Positions 26,107 through 34,782 are shown, numbered from the stretch's first letter. The stretch: DNA of 64,000 nucleotides from Bradyrhizobium sp. cir1 (GCF_014198245.1 NZ_JACIHE010000002.1:759629-823628), one strand, 5' to 3'. Numbers and translations: made by a program. The notes: generated from the letters alone by a model not told the origin.

Positions 26107-26562
26107 TCAGCCCTGTGCCGCGGCGGGCTGCTTGGCCTTGGACTCGATCTGACCGATCGCGTCGACCACTGCATCGAAGGTCAGCAGTGTCGAGGCGTGC
26201 CGCGCCTTGTAGTCGCGGACCGGTTCGAGGAACTTGATCTCCTCCCATTTGCCTTGAGGAGGAGCGCCATTCTCCTTGAGCATCTTGCGAACGGTTTCGC
26301 GTAACTCACGGAGTTCGCTCGCAGTCGAGCCGACCACGTGACTTGCCATGATGGATGAAGAGGCCTGTCCCAGCGCGCAGGCCTTCACGTCATGGGCGAA
26401 GTCGGTGACCGTGTCGCCAGCCATCTTGAGGTCGACCTTCACGGTCGAGCCGCACAGCTTGGAGTGGGCGGTCGCGGTGGCATGGGGGTCCGACAGCCGC
26501 CCGAGGCGCGGAATATTCCCGGCCAGCTCGATGATCCGCTTGTTATAAATGTCGTTCAGCAT
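26107..26562 (-). CDS. NifU/IscU-like Fe-S scaffold family protein
   Basis: This 151-residue protein has the IscU/NifU N-terminal fold pattern: first Cys in KLCGS, second in VKACALGQASSSIMASH, then the region RHASTLLTFDAVVDAI. The third ligand Cys of classical scaffolds is absent; His and Ser occupy that place. The CGD aspartate is also replaced (CGS). It may therefore be an auxiliary or divergent scaffold. It is divergent from folE with a 256-bp spacer. It starts with ATG at 26562. Confidence 0.85.
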   Translation of the reverse strand: MLNDIYNKRIIELAGNIPRLGRLSDPHATATAHSKLCGSTVKVDLKMAGDTVTDFAHDVKACALGQASSSIMASHVVGSTASELRELRETVRKMLKENGAPPQGKWEEIKFLEPVRDYKARHASTLLTFDAVVDAIGQIESKAKQPAAAQG

Positions 26563-26818
26563 GTGATGGAGTCCAACACTTCCACACCCACTTCCGGGCC
26601 GGATCGGCCTTGGCGGGCGCCGCCCACGGTCCTATATAGGGGCGGAACTGGCGGAAAAACAGTCCAGCGGTGCGGCGGCGCTGATCCAGATCTGCGCCGC
26701 CAGCGTTATGACCTCGGGACCTTTTTTCGCCGAAACTGTTCTGTTCAGGCGTCCGGCGGCTTGGCCGCCCCGTCTGCCGGTGACACTCCGGCCGTTGAGG
26801 CCGTCGAACGGAGTCGAT

Positions 26819-27511
26819 ATGGACGCTGCAATCAAATCCATCCGCCCCAACAAGCCCTCCGACCGGCAGCCTGAGAGCCGCCCGGCCGAACTTGACCCTG
26901 CCGAATTCCTCGCGGTCGCCGTCCGCGCCGACCAGCCGCGCCCTGCGCGCGCCGAGGCGGAAGCGGCGGTGAAGACACTGCTCGCCTATATCGGCGAGAA
27001 CCCCCAGCGCGAGGGCCTGCTCGACACGCCGCGCCGTGTGGTCGAGGCCTTCGACGAGCTCTATCAGGGCTACCACCAGTGCCCGGCCGAGGTGCTCGAC
27101 CGTACCTTCGGCGAGACCGCGGGCTATGACGATTTCGTGCTGGTGCGCGACATCGAGTTCACCTCGCAATGCGAGCATCACATGATGCCGTTCTACGGCA
27201 AGGCGCATATCGCCTACACCCCGGTGGAGCGCGTCGTCGGCCTGTCGAAGCTCGCCCGCCTGACCGACATTTTCGCCCGGAGGCTTCAGACCCAGGAACA
27301 TCTGACGGCGCAGATCGCGGCGGCCATCGACGAGATCCTGAAACCCCGCGGCGTTGCCGTGCTGATCGAGGCCGAGCATACCTGCATGTCGGTGCGTGGC
27401 GTTGCCAAGCATGGCGCCTCCACCTTCACCAGCCGCTTCACCGGCATGTTCCGCGACAATCCGGCGGAGCAGGCCCGTTTCCTGTCCCTGGTGCGAGGCC
27501 TGCAGCGCTGA
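26819..27511 (+). CDS. folE: GTP cyclohydrolase I
   Basis: This 230-residue enzyme converts GTP to 7,8-dihydroneopterin triphosphate, the first step of tetrahydrofolate (or preQ0) synthesis. Zinc ligands are visible in [10 protein letters not shown] and HTCMSVRG, and the GLSKLAR motif is intact. The first 40 residues are an extra Pro/Arg-rich extension. ATG at 26819 gives the normal length; longer frames upstream look non-coding. hisI follows after 28 bp, so the two are probably one operon. Confidence 0.97.
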   Translation: MDAAIKSIRPNKPSDRQPESRPAELDPAEFLAVAVRADQPRPARAEAEAAVKTLLAYIGENPQREGLLDTPRRVVEAFDELYQGYHQCPAEVLDRTFGETAGYDDFVLVRDIEFTSQCEHHMMPFYGKAHIAYTPVERVVGLSKLARLTDIFARRLQTQEHLTAQIAAAIDEILKPRGVAVLIEAEHTCMSVRGVAKHGASTFTSRFTGMFRDNPAEQARFLSLVRGLQR

Positions 27512-27539
27512 CCTCGCGAACGCTCTAAGCGAGGAAGCC

Positions 27540-27962
27540 GTGTCCGCTCACTCCCATGAGATCGAGGAAGGCCTCGCCTTCCTGCCGAAGTTCGACGCGA
27601 ACGGCCTCGTGACGGTCGTCGCGACCGACGTCGCCACCGGCGACGTGCTGATGGTCGCCCACATGAACGACGAGGCGCTGCGCAAGACCATCGCGACGGG
27701 CGAAGCCTGGTACTTCAGCCGTTCGCGCAATGCATTGTGGCGAAAGGGTGAGACCTCAGGTCAAACCCAGCGCGTGGTCGAGATGCGCACCGATTGCGAT
27801 CAGGATGCGGTCTGGATCCGCGTCGAGCAGATCGGCGCGGCCTGCCACACCGGGCGGCGGTCGTGCTTCTACCGCAAGGTCGAGGCGGAAGGCGGGGGAG
27901 CCAGGCTGGTCTTTACCGAGGCCGAGCGGCTGTTCGATCCGAACGACGTCTATAAGAAGTAG
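27540..27962 (+). CDS. hisI: phosphoribosyl-AMP cyclohydrolase
   Basis: This 140-residue enzyme performs the third step of histidine synthesis, opening the adenine ring of PR-AMP. Metal motifs are intact: DCDQDA for Mg and [11 protein letters not shown] for Zn. It is a HisI-only protein, with no HisE fusion. It starts with GTG at 27540, with GAGGAA just upstream. It lies behind folE; both enzymes hydrolyse purine rings, and this pairing recurs in rhizobia as far as I recall. Confidence 0.97.
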   Translation: MSAHSHEIEEGLAFLPKFDANGLVTVVATDVATGDVLMVAHMNDEALRKTIATGEAWYFSRSRNALWRKGETSGQTQRVVEMRTDCDQDAVWIRVEQIGAACHTGRRSCFYRKVEAEGGGARLVFTEAERLFDPNDVYKK

Positions 27963-27966
27963 CACT

Positions 27967-28074
27967 CTGTCATTCCGGGGCGCGCGGAAGCGCGAGCCCG
28001 GAATCCATCGCAAGGCATCGCGCGCGGCTGGATGGATTCCGGGCTCATCGCTTCGCGATGCCCCGGAATGACAG
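27967..28074. repeat. palindromic intergenic repeat, second family, long hairpin
   Basis: The outer arms CTGTCATTCCGGGG (27967-27980) and CCCCGGAATGACAG (28061-28074) are perfect complements. Inner arms GAGCCCGGAATCCATC (27994-28009) and GATGGATTCCGGGCTC (28031-28046) also pair. The element follows the hisI stop and could end its transcript, then lies just before the CtrA-type site. Confidence 0.85.
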
Positions 28075-28085
28075 GGAGAGCCGAA

Positions 28086-28101
28086 TTAACCCCGCATTAA
28101 C
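28086..28101 (+). promoter_or_regulatory. CtrA-type binding site
   Basis: TTAA-CCCCGCA-TTAAC is a perfect match to the alphaproteobacterial CtrA full site TTAA-N7-TTAAC. It lies 79 bp before the transglycosylase-like ATG, a position suitable for activation or for overlap with a -35 element. CtrA controls cell-cycle, envelope and motility genes in this class. Binding here is inferred. Confidence 0.65.
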
Positions 28102-28179
28102 CATACCTGTCCCACGGTGAGACGACAGGGCGCCGAATTGCCGGCGTCGCTCAACGCCGCGCGGGGCGGGCACTCCATC

Positions 28180-29199
28180 ATGTCGGTCGACAATTCCAGT
28201 GCCTCACAGACGGCGGGTCTCGATCCGTCGCGGGCGCGCGTCGCCGGTGCGATCAAGCAGGCCTCGAACATCTCCGGCGTCAGCTTCCAGTACATGCTGA
28301 CCACCGCCAAGATGGAATCGGATTTCGATCCGACGGCGGGCGCCACCACGTCGTCAGCGCACGGGCTCTACCAGTTCATCGACCAGACCTGGCTCGGCAC
28401 CGTGAAAGAGGCGGGCGCCCAGCTTGGCTATGGCAGCTACGCCGACGCCATCATCAGGACGTCGTCCGGCGCCTATTCGGTCGACGACCCCGTCATGAAG
28501 CGGTCGATCATGAAGCTGCGCGACGATCCCGAGGCCGCATCCAGCATGGCCGCGGCGCTGACGCAGTCGAACAGCTTCAAGCTCACCGGCCTGCTCGGCC
28601 GCAGGCCGTCCGACAGCGAGCTCTATATGGCGCATTTCATGGGCGTCGGCGGGGCTGCAAAACTCATCGCCAATGCCGAGGACAATCCGCAAGCCGTCGG
28701 CGCGCGGATGTTTCCCAACGCGGCCGCGGCCAACCGCTCGATCTTCTACGCCAGGGACGGCCGCGCTCGCAGCGTCTCCGAGGTCTATTCGGTGCTGGAT
28801 GCCCGGTATGCCAGCGCGGCGAATTCGAAAGTCACGCGCAGTGCGATGGCGATGTATGGCGGCACGCCGTCGACCACTGAGGTCGCCAGCGCCAACGGCG
28901 TGCAGCCCGCAGTGCCCGTCATCGACAACGCCGCCTATCTCCAGACCTTCCCGAATACACGCGCCGTGACGCCTGCCAGCGCGACGTCGTCAACGACGGT
29001 CGCGGACAATGCGCCGAGCACGCCGGTGTTTCGCTCGATCTATCAGCCCGGCGATGCCACGCAGCCGGTCTCGGCGACGGTGCAGAAATTGTGGGGCAAC
29101 AACGCCTCGCTCACCTCGGTCGCCTCGGCCACGCCGGACGTGCGCCCGCCGCAGCCACTCGATCTCTTCAGCGACCGCAGCGGCACGTTCTCGAGCTGA
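28180..29199 (+). CDS. lytic-transglycosylase-like (SLT-fold) protein
   Basis: This 339-residue protein has an SLT-like domain in its first half: catalytic Glu in AKMESDFDP, then SSAHGLYQFIDQTW, the GLxQF/W motif of transglycosylases. The remainder is Ala/Ser/Thr-rich, with a long low-complexity tail. I see no classical signal peptide, so it may leave by the flagellar or another route, or have a cryptic start. ATG at 28180 is preceded by GGGGCGGG. The CtrA-type site upstream suggests cell-cycle or motility-linked peptidoglycan remodelling. Confidence 0.85.
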   Translation: MSVDNSSASQTAGLDPSRARVAGAIKQASNISGVSFQYMLTTAKMESDFDPTAGATTSSAHGLYQFIDQTWLGTVKEAGAQLGYGSYADAIIRTSSGAYSVDDPVMKRSIMKLRDDPEAASSMAAALTQSNSFKLTGLLGRRPSDSELYMAHFMGVGGAAKLIANAEDNPQAVGARMFPNAAAANRSIFYARDGRARSVSEVYSVLDARYASAANSKVTRSAMAMYGGTPSTTEVASANGVQPAVPVIDNAAYLQTFPNTRAVTPASATSSTTVADNAPSTPVFRSIYQPGDATQPVSATVQKLWGNNASLTSVASATPDVRPPQPLDLFSDRSGTFSS

Positions 29200-29205
29200 C
29201 GTCCG

Positions 29206-29352
29206 CTCTCGTGTCCCGGACAAGGCGCGGCGCGACGTGGCGCCGCCGAGCCGGGACCCATGCTCCCGCGAATCCTTCCGTTGAAAATGTGCCCCGGCTC
29301 TGCTGCGCATCGCCGAAGAGGCGCTGCGCAGCGTCCTGGGCACGTGAGCCGG
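29206..29352. repeat. repeat-like GC-rich intergenic block
   Basis: This block, between the transglycosylase and DUF2336 genes, has paired segments such as GTCCCGGAC with CCGAGCCGGGAC, and GCTGCGCATCGCC with GGCGCTGCGCAGC. It encodes nothing convincing and looks like another dispersed rhizobial element. The following 29360-29440 is AT-rich and probably carries the DUF2336 promoter. Confidence 0.45.
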
Positions 29353-29440
29353 GCGTCTCGGTTCCCTTAACAAAACGTCAATAAAACCAGCCAGTTATGG
29401 TGAACGCTTTGTTAAGCGTCGTGGTTTATTTTGTGTTGCA

Positions 29441-29457
29441 GGTGACGAGCCGTCACC
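29441..29457. promoter_or_regulatory. operator-like palindrome before DUF2336 gene
   Basis: GGTGACG-AGC-CGTCACC is a perfect 7-bp inverted repeat ending 31 bp before the ATG. The size and symmetry fit a dimeric repressor site, or a small hairpin in the leader. No dedicated regulator lies next to it. Confidence 0.4.
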
Positions 29458-29488
29458 ATTTTCGTTTGTTGTGTAAGCCGGAAGCAGC

Positions 29489-30664
29489 ATGATTGTTCGG
29501 CAGTTTATCAATTGGATCAGGACGGCGCCCGCCGGCGAGCGGGCCGAGGCAACGCGGGCATTGGCCCGGGCCTGGCTGATCTCGGACCTTTCTCATGACG
29601 ACCGCATCGCCGCCGAAGGCGCGCTTCTGATGCTGCTCGACGATCCCTCGCCGCTGGTGCGGCAGGCGATGTCCGAAGCTTTTGCGCGCAGCCTTGACGC
29701 CCCGGCCTCGATCGTGCGGGCGCTGTCGGCGGACCAGCCGACCGTCGCGCTGCCGGTACTCGAACATTCCCCGCTGCTGATCGATGCCGATCTCGTCGAC
29801 ATCGTTGCGACCGGCAATGACGAGGTGCAGTGCGCGGTCGCCCGCCGCATCGCGCTGCCGGTGTCGGTCTGCGCCGCCATCGCCGAAGTGGGCTGCGCGG
29901 CCGCAGCGCTGGAGCTGATCGAAAATCCGCACGCCGAGCTTGCGCCGTTCTCGTGGACTCGCATCGTCGAGCGTCACGGCCATCTTGCCGCTATCCGCGA
30001 AGCGATGCTGGTGCTGGACGATCTGCCGGCCGCAACCCGCGCGGCGCTGGTCGCAAAGCTCTCGGAGACGCTGGCGCAGTTCGTCGTGGCGCGGAACTGG
30101 CTGAGCGCTGATCGTGCCGAGCGCATGACGGTCGAGGCGCGCGATCGCTCCACCATCAACATCGCGGCGCGCTCGCGCGGCGAGGACATGCAGGGCCTGG
30201 TGCATCATCTCCGCGTCACCGGCCAGCTGACCGCCGGTCTCATTCTGCGCGCGCTGCTGTCGAGCAATCTCGACCTGTTCGACGCGGCCTTGGCCGAGCT
30301 CGCCGATGTGCCGCTGGCGCGCGTCACCGCTCTGCTCCACGACCGCGGCGGCAACAGCCTGCACGCGCTGCTGCGCCGTGCCGGCCTTCCCGAAGCGACC
30401 TTTGCGGCGTTCCAGGTGGCGCTCGATGCCTGTCACGAGCAGGGTTTCGTCGACAGCGACGACGGCGCGGCGCGGCTGCGCCGGCGCATGGTCGAGCGCG
30501 TGCTCACCCATTGCGAGACCGACCGCGGCGCCACCGAGCCGCTGATGGTCCTGCTCCGCCGTTTCGCCACCGAGTCCGCGCGCGAAGAGGCAAGGTTGTT
30601 CTGCGACGAGATCGTTGCGGATGATGCGGTCGATCCGGTTTACGACGATCTGATTGCGGCCTAG
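29489..30664 (+). CDS. DUF2336 family protein
   Basis: This 391-residue, mostly helical cytosolic protein matches the DUF2336 pattern: an N-terminal repeat of helices (LLDDPSPLVRQAMSEAFA, HSPLLIDADLVDIV) like HEAT-type units, and a C-terminal helical region. No catalytic motif is visible. The family is widespread in alphaproteobacteria and usually lies near signalling or motility genes; here an Hpt protein and a response regulator lie convergent to it. The precise role is unknown. Confidence 0.88.
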   Translation: MIVRQFINWIRTAPAGERAEATRALARAWLISDLSHDDRIAAEGALLMLLDDPSPLVRQAMSEAFARSLDAPASIVRALSADQPTVALPVLEHSPLLIDADLVDIVATGNDEVQCAVARRIALPVSVCAAIAEVGCAAAALELIENPHAELAPFSWTRIVERHGHLAAIREAMLVLDDLPAATRAALVAKLSETLAQFVVARNWLSADRAERMTVEARDRSTINIAARSRGEDMQGLVHHLRVTGQLTAGLILRALLSSNLDLFDAALAELADVPLARVTALLHDRGGNSLHALLRRAGLPEATFAAFQVALDACHEQGFVDSDDGAARLRRRMVERVLTHCETDRGATEPLMVLLRRFATESAREEARLFCDEIVADDAVDPVYDDLIAA

Positions 30665-30673
30665 CGAGATGCC

Positions 30674-30776
30674 GTAGGGTGCGCAAAGGCGCTCTTGCGC
30701 CGTGCCCACCACCTCTCTGTATAATTCGAGCTGATTGGTGGGCACGCTCCGCTTTGCCCACCCTGCGATACTTATC
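30674..30776. repeat. palindromic intergenic repeat, third family
   Basis: The left end GTAGGGTGCGCAAAGGCG and GTGCCCACCA pair with TGGTGGGCAC and TTTGCCCACCCTGC on the right, giving a long imperfect hairpin with an AT-rich centre. It lies directly after the DUF2336 stop and could fold at the end of that transcript. Confidence 0.75.
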
Positions 30777-30801
30777 GTGCCGATAGAGCAGGCCCAAACC
30801 C

Positions 30802-30882
30802 CGTCATTGCGAGCGCAGCGAAGCAATCGAGAAATCCCACCGCGGGGACAGTCTGGATTGCTTCGCTGCGCTCGCAATGACG
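30802..30882. repeat. palindromic intergenic repeat, copy 2 of first family
   Basis: The arms 30802-30828 and 30856-30882 are a perfect 27-bp inverted repeat beginning CGTCATTGCGAGCGCAGCG. The arms are shared with the element at 507-624. It lies between the convergent DUF2336 and Hpt genes, 15 bp from the Hpt stop, so it can act as a bidirectional end signal. Confidence 0.88.
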
Positions 30883-30896
30883 AGAGGAGAGGGTCC

Positions 30897-31475
30897 TTAC
30901 TCCGCCGGCACGATGCTCGGCGCCAGGATCGCTTCGAGATGCTCGGGGCGGTCGCGGTTGACCTGGGTGAGATAGTCGTCGGCGACCTTGCGCAGGCGGC
31001 GGCTGAGCTCGGCGGAGACGCTGATGCTGTCGAGCCTCGTGTTCTCGTGCACGATGGCCAGGACGGCATTGATGTGATGCGTGAACAACTCGGCCGGCAC
31101 CTTCTCAAGATCAGGGGCGTGCTCGATGACGCGGCAAAGGCTCTCGGCGATTCCCGCCGCCGCCGGGAAGCCGAATGTCGCGGCGTCGCCCTTGATGTCG
31201 TGCGCGGCGCGGAACAGCTCGTCGCGCCGCTCCTTGGAAAAGCCGTCATTGCGGATGGCGACGTAGGCGGCCGACAGGCGGTTGACCTCGGTTGCCATCC
31301 AGTCCTTGAACTCGCCGGAGAGACCCGCGAGCGCCTGCTCGGCACGGCTGACCGGATCGTCCATGTCCTTCTCTTCGATGCGGCGCAGAACCTTGCGCAG
31401 CGGATTGGGCTGCGTGATTACTTGATGCGTGGCGAAGGCTTTGACCTCGATGTCCTTTGCGCTGTTCTTCGCCAT
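30897..31475 (-). CDS. Hpt-domain phosphotransfer protein
   Basis: This 192-residue cytosolic protein has one Hpt domain (about 50-150). The phosphoacceptor is His92 in AAHDIKGDAATFGFP, the canonical HxxKG motif. It would shuttle phosphate between a hybrid kinase and a response regulator. The preceding gene, 28 bp away on the same strand, is a response regulator and a likely partner. It starts with ATG at 31475, with GAGG about 8 nt upstream. Confidence 0.93.
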   Translation of the reverse strand: MAKNSAKDIEVKAFATHQVITQPNPLRKVLRRIEEKDMDDPVSRAEQALAGLSGEFKDWMATEVNRLSAAYVAIRNDGFSKERRDELFRAAHDIKGDAATFGFPAAAGIAESLCRVIEHAPDLEKVPAELFTHHINAVLAIVHENTRLDSISVSAELSRRLRKVADDYLTQVNRDRPEHLEAILAPSIVPAE

Positions 31476-31503
31476 GATGCCTGCCTCGTCTGAAGACGTT
31501 GCG

Positions 31504-32049
31504 CTAGATGGAGGAGCGGGCCTTGTCGAGCAGCGAGGGCTGCTGCAGCACCTCGTGCTTTTCGCCGACGCGGCGCTCGGGGCCCATATAGGCGGAGTTG
31601 GTGTTGCGGCGCCGGTCCGGTCCGAAATAGGTCTTGGTCTTGATGAAGGGGCGGGGATTGGCGACGACGTTCAGGATGCGCTGGTAGAGCCCCTTGGCCG
31701 AGATCGGCTTGGCCAGGAATTCGGTGACGCCGGCATCGCGCGCGACCGTGACGCGGCGCTTCTCGGAATGGCCGGTCAGCATGATGATCGGCGCGTAAGG
31801 ATTGCCCTTGGATTCCGGCTGCCGGATCATCTGCGCGAGCTCGAGCCCGTCGAAGATCGGCATCGCCCAGTCGGTGATGACGATGTCGGGCACGTAATGG
31901 CTGTACATTTCCAGCGCCGTGGCGCCGTCCTCGGCTTCATAGACCTCGCGCGCGCCGAACGAATGCAGCAGCGTCCGCAGGATGCGGCGCATATGCGGAT
32001 TGTCGTCGCAGACGAGGAAGCGCAGCTTGTTGAAGTCGATACGGAACAT
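31504..32049 (-). CDS. single-domain response regulator with C-terminal tail
   Basis: This 181-residue protein is a CheY-like receiver (about 8-130): acidic pair DD15-16, phosphoacceptor Asp60 in DIVITDWAMP, a Thr in MLTGHS and the switch Lys in FLAKP. A 50-residue tail with FGPDRRRN and MGPERRVG repeats follows and has no DNA-binding domain, so output is by protein contact. It is co-directional with, and 28 bp before, the Hpt gene. ATG at 32049 has only a weak ribosome site; a longer frame upstream looks non-coding. Confidence 0.9.
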   Translation of the reverse strand: MFRIDFNKLRFLVCDDNPHMRRILRTLLHSFGAREVYEAEDGATALEMYSHYVPDIVITDWAMPIFDGLELAQMIRQPESKGNPYAPIIMLTGHSEKRRVTVARDAGVTEFLAKPISAKGLYQRILNVVANPRPFIKTKTYFGPDRRRNTNSAYMGPERRVGEKHEVLQQPSLLDKARSSI

Positions 32050-32069
32050 GACGCCCGGGCCAAAGCGGT

Positions 32070-32113
32070 CAACCTTCGTTAACCATATCGTGGCGGGGGT
32101 TAACGAAGGGTTG
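32070..32113 (-). terminator. hairpin between nadK and response regulator
   Basis: CAACC-TTCGTTAACC (32070-32084) and GGTTAACGAAGGGTTG (32098-32113) pair with a single bulge around a 13-nt loop. It lies 24 bp after the nadK stop and 20 bp before the response-regulator start. No T-run follows, so it may be a Rho-assisted end, a processing site, or an operator with GTTAAC half-sites. Confidence 0.5.
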
Positions 32114-32137
32114 CCGACGGGCGGCGGGCAGGAGGGC

Positions 32138-32917
32138 TCAGTAGCCGAACTGCTCGCGTAAAATGCGCTCTTCCAGGCTGTGGCCGGGGTCAAACAGCAT
32201 GCGCATCGAGATGGTCTTGTCCGAGAGCACCTCGACGCGGCGGACGTCGCGCACCTCGTCATGGTCGGCGACCGCCGCGACCGGTCGCTTGTCGCCTTCG
32301 AGCACCTCGATCACGACATAGGCCGTATTGGGCAGCAGCGCGCCGCGCCAGCGGCGCGGGCGGAAGGCGCTGATCGGCGTCAGCGCCAGCAGGGCGGCGT
32401 TGATCGGCAGGATCGGTCCCTGGGCGGAGAGGTTGTAGGCGGTCGAGCCGGCCGGCGTCGCCACCATGATGCCGTCGGCAATCAGCTCGGGCATGCGCTC
32501 GCGCTCGTCGATCAGGATACGCAGCCGCGCGGCCTGGTAGGTCTGCCGGAACAGGGCGACCTCGTTGATGGCGTGGTGCAGGTGAACGCGGTCATTGACG
32601 TCGGTCGCCCGCATCAAGAGCGGATTGATCTCGGATTCATGGGCCGCCTCGAGCCGCGCACGCAGATCGTGGGTCGAATATTCGTTCATCAGGAAGCCGA
32701 CCGTGCCGCGGTGCATGCCGTAGATCGGCTTTCCCGTGTGCATGTTCTGGTGCAGCGTCTGGAGCATCAACCCGTCGCCGCCGAGCGCGACCACGATGTC
32801 GGCATCCTTCGGGTCGCAATTGCCATAGTCGCTGGTGAGCTGGCCGATCGCGGCCTGCGCCTCGCTGCTCGGGCTGGCGACGAAGGCGATCCGTTCGTAT
32901 CGCGAGGGCTTGGTCAT
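32138..32917 (-). CDS. nadK: NAD kinase
   Basis: This 259-residue cytosolic enzyme phosphorylates NAD to NADP. The GGDG motif (46-49), the substrate loop NEYSTHD and the [15 protein letters not shown] core are intact. Its length is typical of the compact alphaproteobacterial form. It starts with ATG at 32917. It lies upstream of, and on the same strand as, the response regulator, but the hairpin between them suggests separate control. Confidence 0.96.
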   Translation of the reverse strand: MTKPSRYERIAFVASPSSEAQAAIGQLTSDYGNCDPKDADIVVALGGDGLMLQTLHQNMHTGKPIYGMHRGTVGFLMNEYSTHDLRARLEAAHESEINPLLMRATDVNDRVHLHHAINEVALFRQTYQAARLRILIDERERMPELIADGIMVATPAGSTAYNLSAQGPILPINAALLALTPISAFRPRRWRGALLPNTAYVVIEVLEGDKRPVAAVADHDEVRDVRRVEVLSDKTISMRMLFDPGHSLEERILREQFGY

Positions 32918-33165
32918 GGCTTTTCGGGCAGGCCCGCTGGCTCGAGAAAGTTCCGCCGGGCTCGTCTATACGAGGTGGGGCTGCATTGTCGAGGATGACC
33001 ACCCTTCAAGGCAAACGGCCGACTGCCGGATTCGGGGCAAACCGGGTCGTTTCGAGCCCGATCGGCCTCCCAAGGGGGCGCCTCGTCAATGATTCCCCAA
33101 ACCGTCGCAATTCCGCGCTAGCCTTGCGGCCCCACCGGCTCTCACGGCCGAGCAGGAGAACGATC

Positions 33166-34731
33166 ATGGTCACGAGCTTGCCGGCGCTGCGTTGCACGGT
33201 CCTGGTGCTGGCAGTGTCGGCTTTCGCACTCGCAGGATTTGCGCGCGCGGATGATCCGCCGCAGCCGCGCTCCGAGACGACGGCGCCAGCCGGACAGAAG
33301 GGCGGGCGCGGTGGTGGCGCGCAAAGTGCGTCGCAGAATTCGCCGGCCTCCGAGCCGCACCGTCTCCCGCCGGATTCGACCACGAAGCAAACGCTCGATC
33401 TGCCCGGCCGTGCCCTCAACTTCGCCGCGACCGCAGGCTCCATCCGTGTGTTCGACGGCAAGGGCGAGCCGCTGGCCGACATCGCCTACACGTCCTACGA
33501 GCTCGACGGTGCCGACCGGGCGACGCGCCCGGTGACCTTCCTGTTCAACGGCGGACCCGGCGCGTCCTCGGCCTGGCTCCAGTTCGGCGCGGCGGGGCCG
33601 TGGCGCCTGCCGCTCGACGGCGAAGCGCTGTCGCCGTCGGCTTCACCCGAGGTGAAGCCGAATGCGGAAACCTGGCTCGACTTCACCGATCTCGTCTTCA
33701 TCGACCCTGTCAGCACCGGCTACAGCCGCTTCGTGGCGAGCGGTGAGGACGCGCGCAAATCCTTCTACTCCGTCGACGGCGACGTCAATTCGATCGCGCT
33801 CGTGATCCGCCGCTGGCTCGAGAAACACGACCGGCTGATCTCGCCGAAATACGTCGCGGGCGAAAGCTATGGCGGCATTCGCGGGCCGAAGGTCGTGCGC
33901 CAGTTGCAGCTCCAGCACGGCGTCGGCGTCAGGGGATTGATCCTGGTGTCGCCGCTGCTCGACTTCCGCGAGTTCACAGGCACGAGCCTCCTGCAATATG
34001 TCGCGACGCTGCCGAGCTATGTCGCGGTGGCGCGCGCAGCGAAAGGCCCGGTCAAGCGCGCCGATCTCGCCGACGTCGAGGCTTACGCGCGCGGCGAATT
34101 CCTGGCTGACCTCGTCAAGGGCGAGGCCGACAAGGAGGCGACCACCCGGCTGGCCGACAAGGTCGCCGAGCTCACCGGCATCGACCAGGCGGTGAGCCGC
34201 AGGCTCGCCGGCCGCTTCGACGTCGGCGAATTCCGCCGCGAGTTCGACCGCAAGAACGGCAAAGTGACGGGACGCTATGATGCCTCGGTGCGCGGCTTCG
34301 ATCCCTATCCGGATTCAGGCAATTCGCGTTTCGGCGACCCTTCCGGCGATGCGCTCCAGGCGCCACTGACGAGCGCCGCGGTCGATGTCCTCACGCGCAA
34401 GCTCAACTGGCGGCCCGATGGCTCCTACGAGGTCCTGAACGGCGCCGTCGAGGGCAACTGGGATTTCGGCCGCGGCATCAACCCGCCGCAATCGGTGTCG
34501 GACCTGCGCCAGATCCTTGCAACCGACGCGAAGCTGAACCTGCTGGTCGCGCACGGCCTGTTCGATCTCGCCACACCCTATTTCGGAACGAAGCGGGTGC
34601 TCGACCAATTGCCTGGATTCGCGACCCGGCGCGTGAAATTCGCCGTCTATCCCGGCGGTCACATGTTCTATTCGCGCGACGGCTCTCGGCAAGCCCTGCG
34701 CGGCGAGGTCGAGACGCTGATCAGGGAGTAG
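33166..34731 (+). CDS. exported S10-type serine carboxypeptidase-like protein
   Basis: This 521-residue protein has a Sec signal peptide (VLVLAVSAFALAGFARA), a low-complexity linker (Gly/Ala/Ser-rich, about 30-70) and an alpha/beta-hydrolase domain of the S10 family. It shows the NGGPGASS oxyanion strand, nucleophile Ser234 in GESYGG, Asp467 in HGLFDLATP and His499 in GGHMFY. S10 peptidases remove C-terminal residues at acidic pH, which fits a periplasmic role. ATG at 33166 has AGGAGA 7 nt upstream. Its stop codon overlaps a palindromic repeat. Confidence 0.92.
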   Translation: MVTSLPALRCTVLVLAVSAFALAGFARADDPPQPRSETTAPAGQKGGRGGGAQSASQNSPASEPHRLPPDSTTKQTLDLPGRALNFAATAGSIRVFDGKGEPLADIAYTSYELDGADRATRPVTFLFNGGPGASSAWLQFGAAGPWRLPLDGEALSPSASPEVKPNAETWLDFTDLVFIDPVSTGYSRFVASGEDARKSFYSVDGDVNSIALVIRRWLEKHDRLISPKYVAGESYGGIRGPKVVRQLQLQHGVGVRGLILVSPLLDFREFTGTSLLQYVATLPSYVAVARAAKGPVKRADLADVEAYARGEFLADLVKGEADKEATTRLADKVAELTGIDQAVSRRLAGRFDVGEFRREFDRKNGKVTGRYDASVRGFDPYPDSGNSRFGDPSGDALQAPLTSAAVDVLTRKLNWRPDGSYEVLNGAVEGNWDFGRGINPPQSVSDLRQILATDAKLNLLVAHGLFDLATPYFGTKRVLDQLPGFATRRVKFAVYPGGHMFYSRDGSRQALRGEVETLIRE

Positions 34732-34780
34732 AGCATGATCCGGAAAAGTGCGTAGCGGTTTTCCGATAAGATCATGCTCC
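34731..34780. repeat. short rhizobial palindrome (GAGCATGATC type)
   Basis: GAGCATGATCCGGAAAA on the left pairs with TTTTCCG and GATCATGCTC on the right, giving a 50-bp imperfect hairpin. The sequence resembles a palindrome found in very many copies in rhizobial genomes. It sits exactly between convergent S10 and serine-hydrolase genes and can act as a bidirectional terminator. Confidence 0.85.
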
Positions 34781-34782
34781 AA

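Noticed and set aside
32079..32102. Possible CtrA site formed by two TTAAC half-sites
   Set aside because: The half-sites are inverted and too far apart for TTAA-N7-TTAAC.
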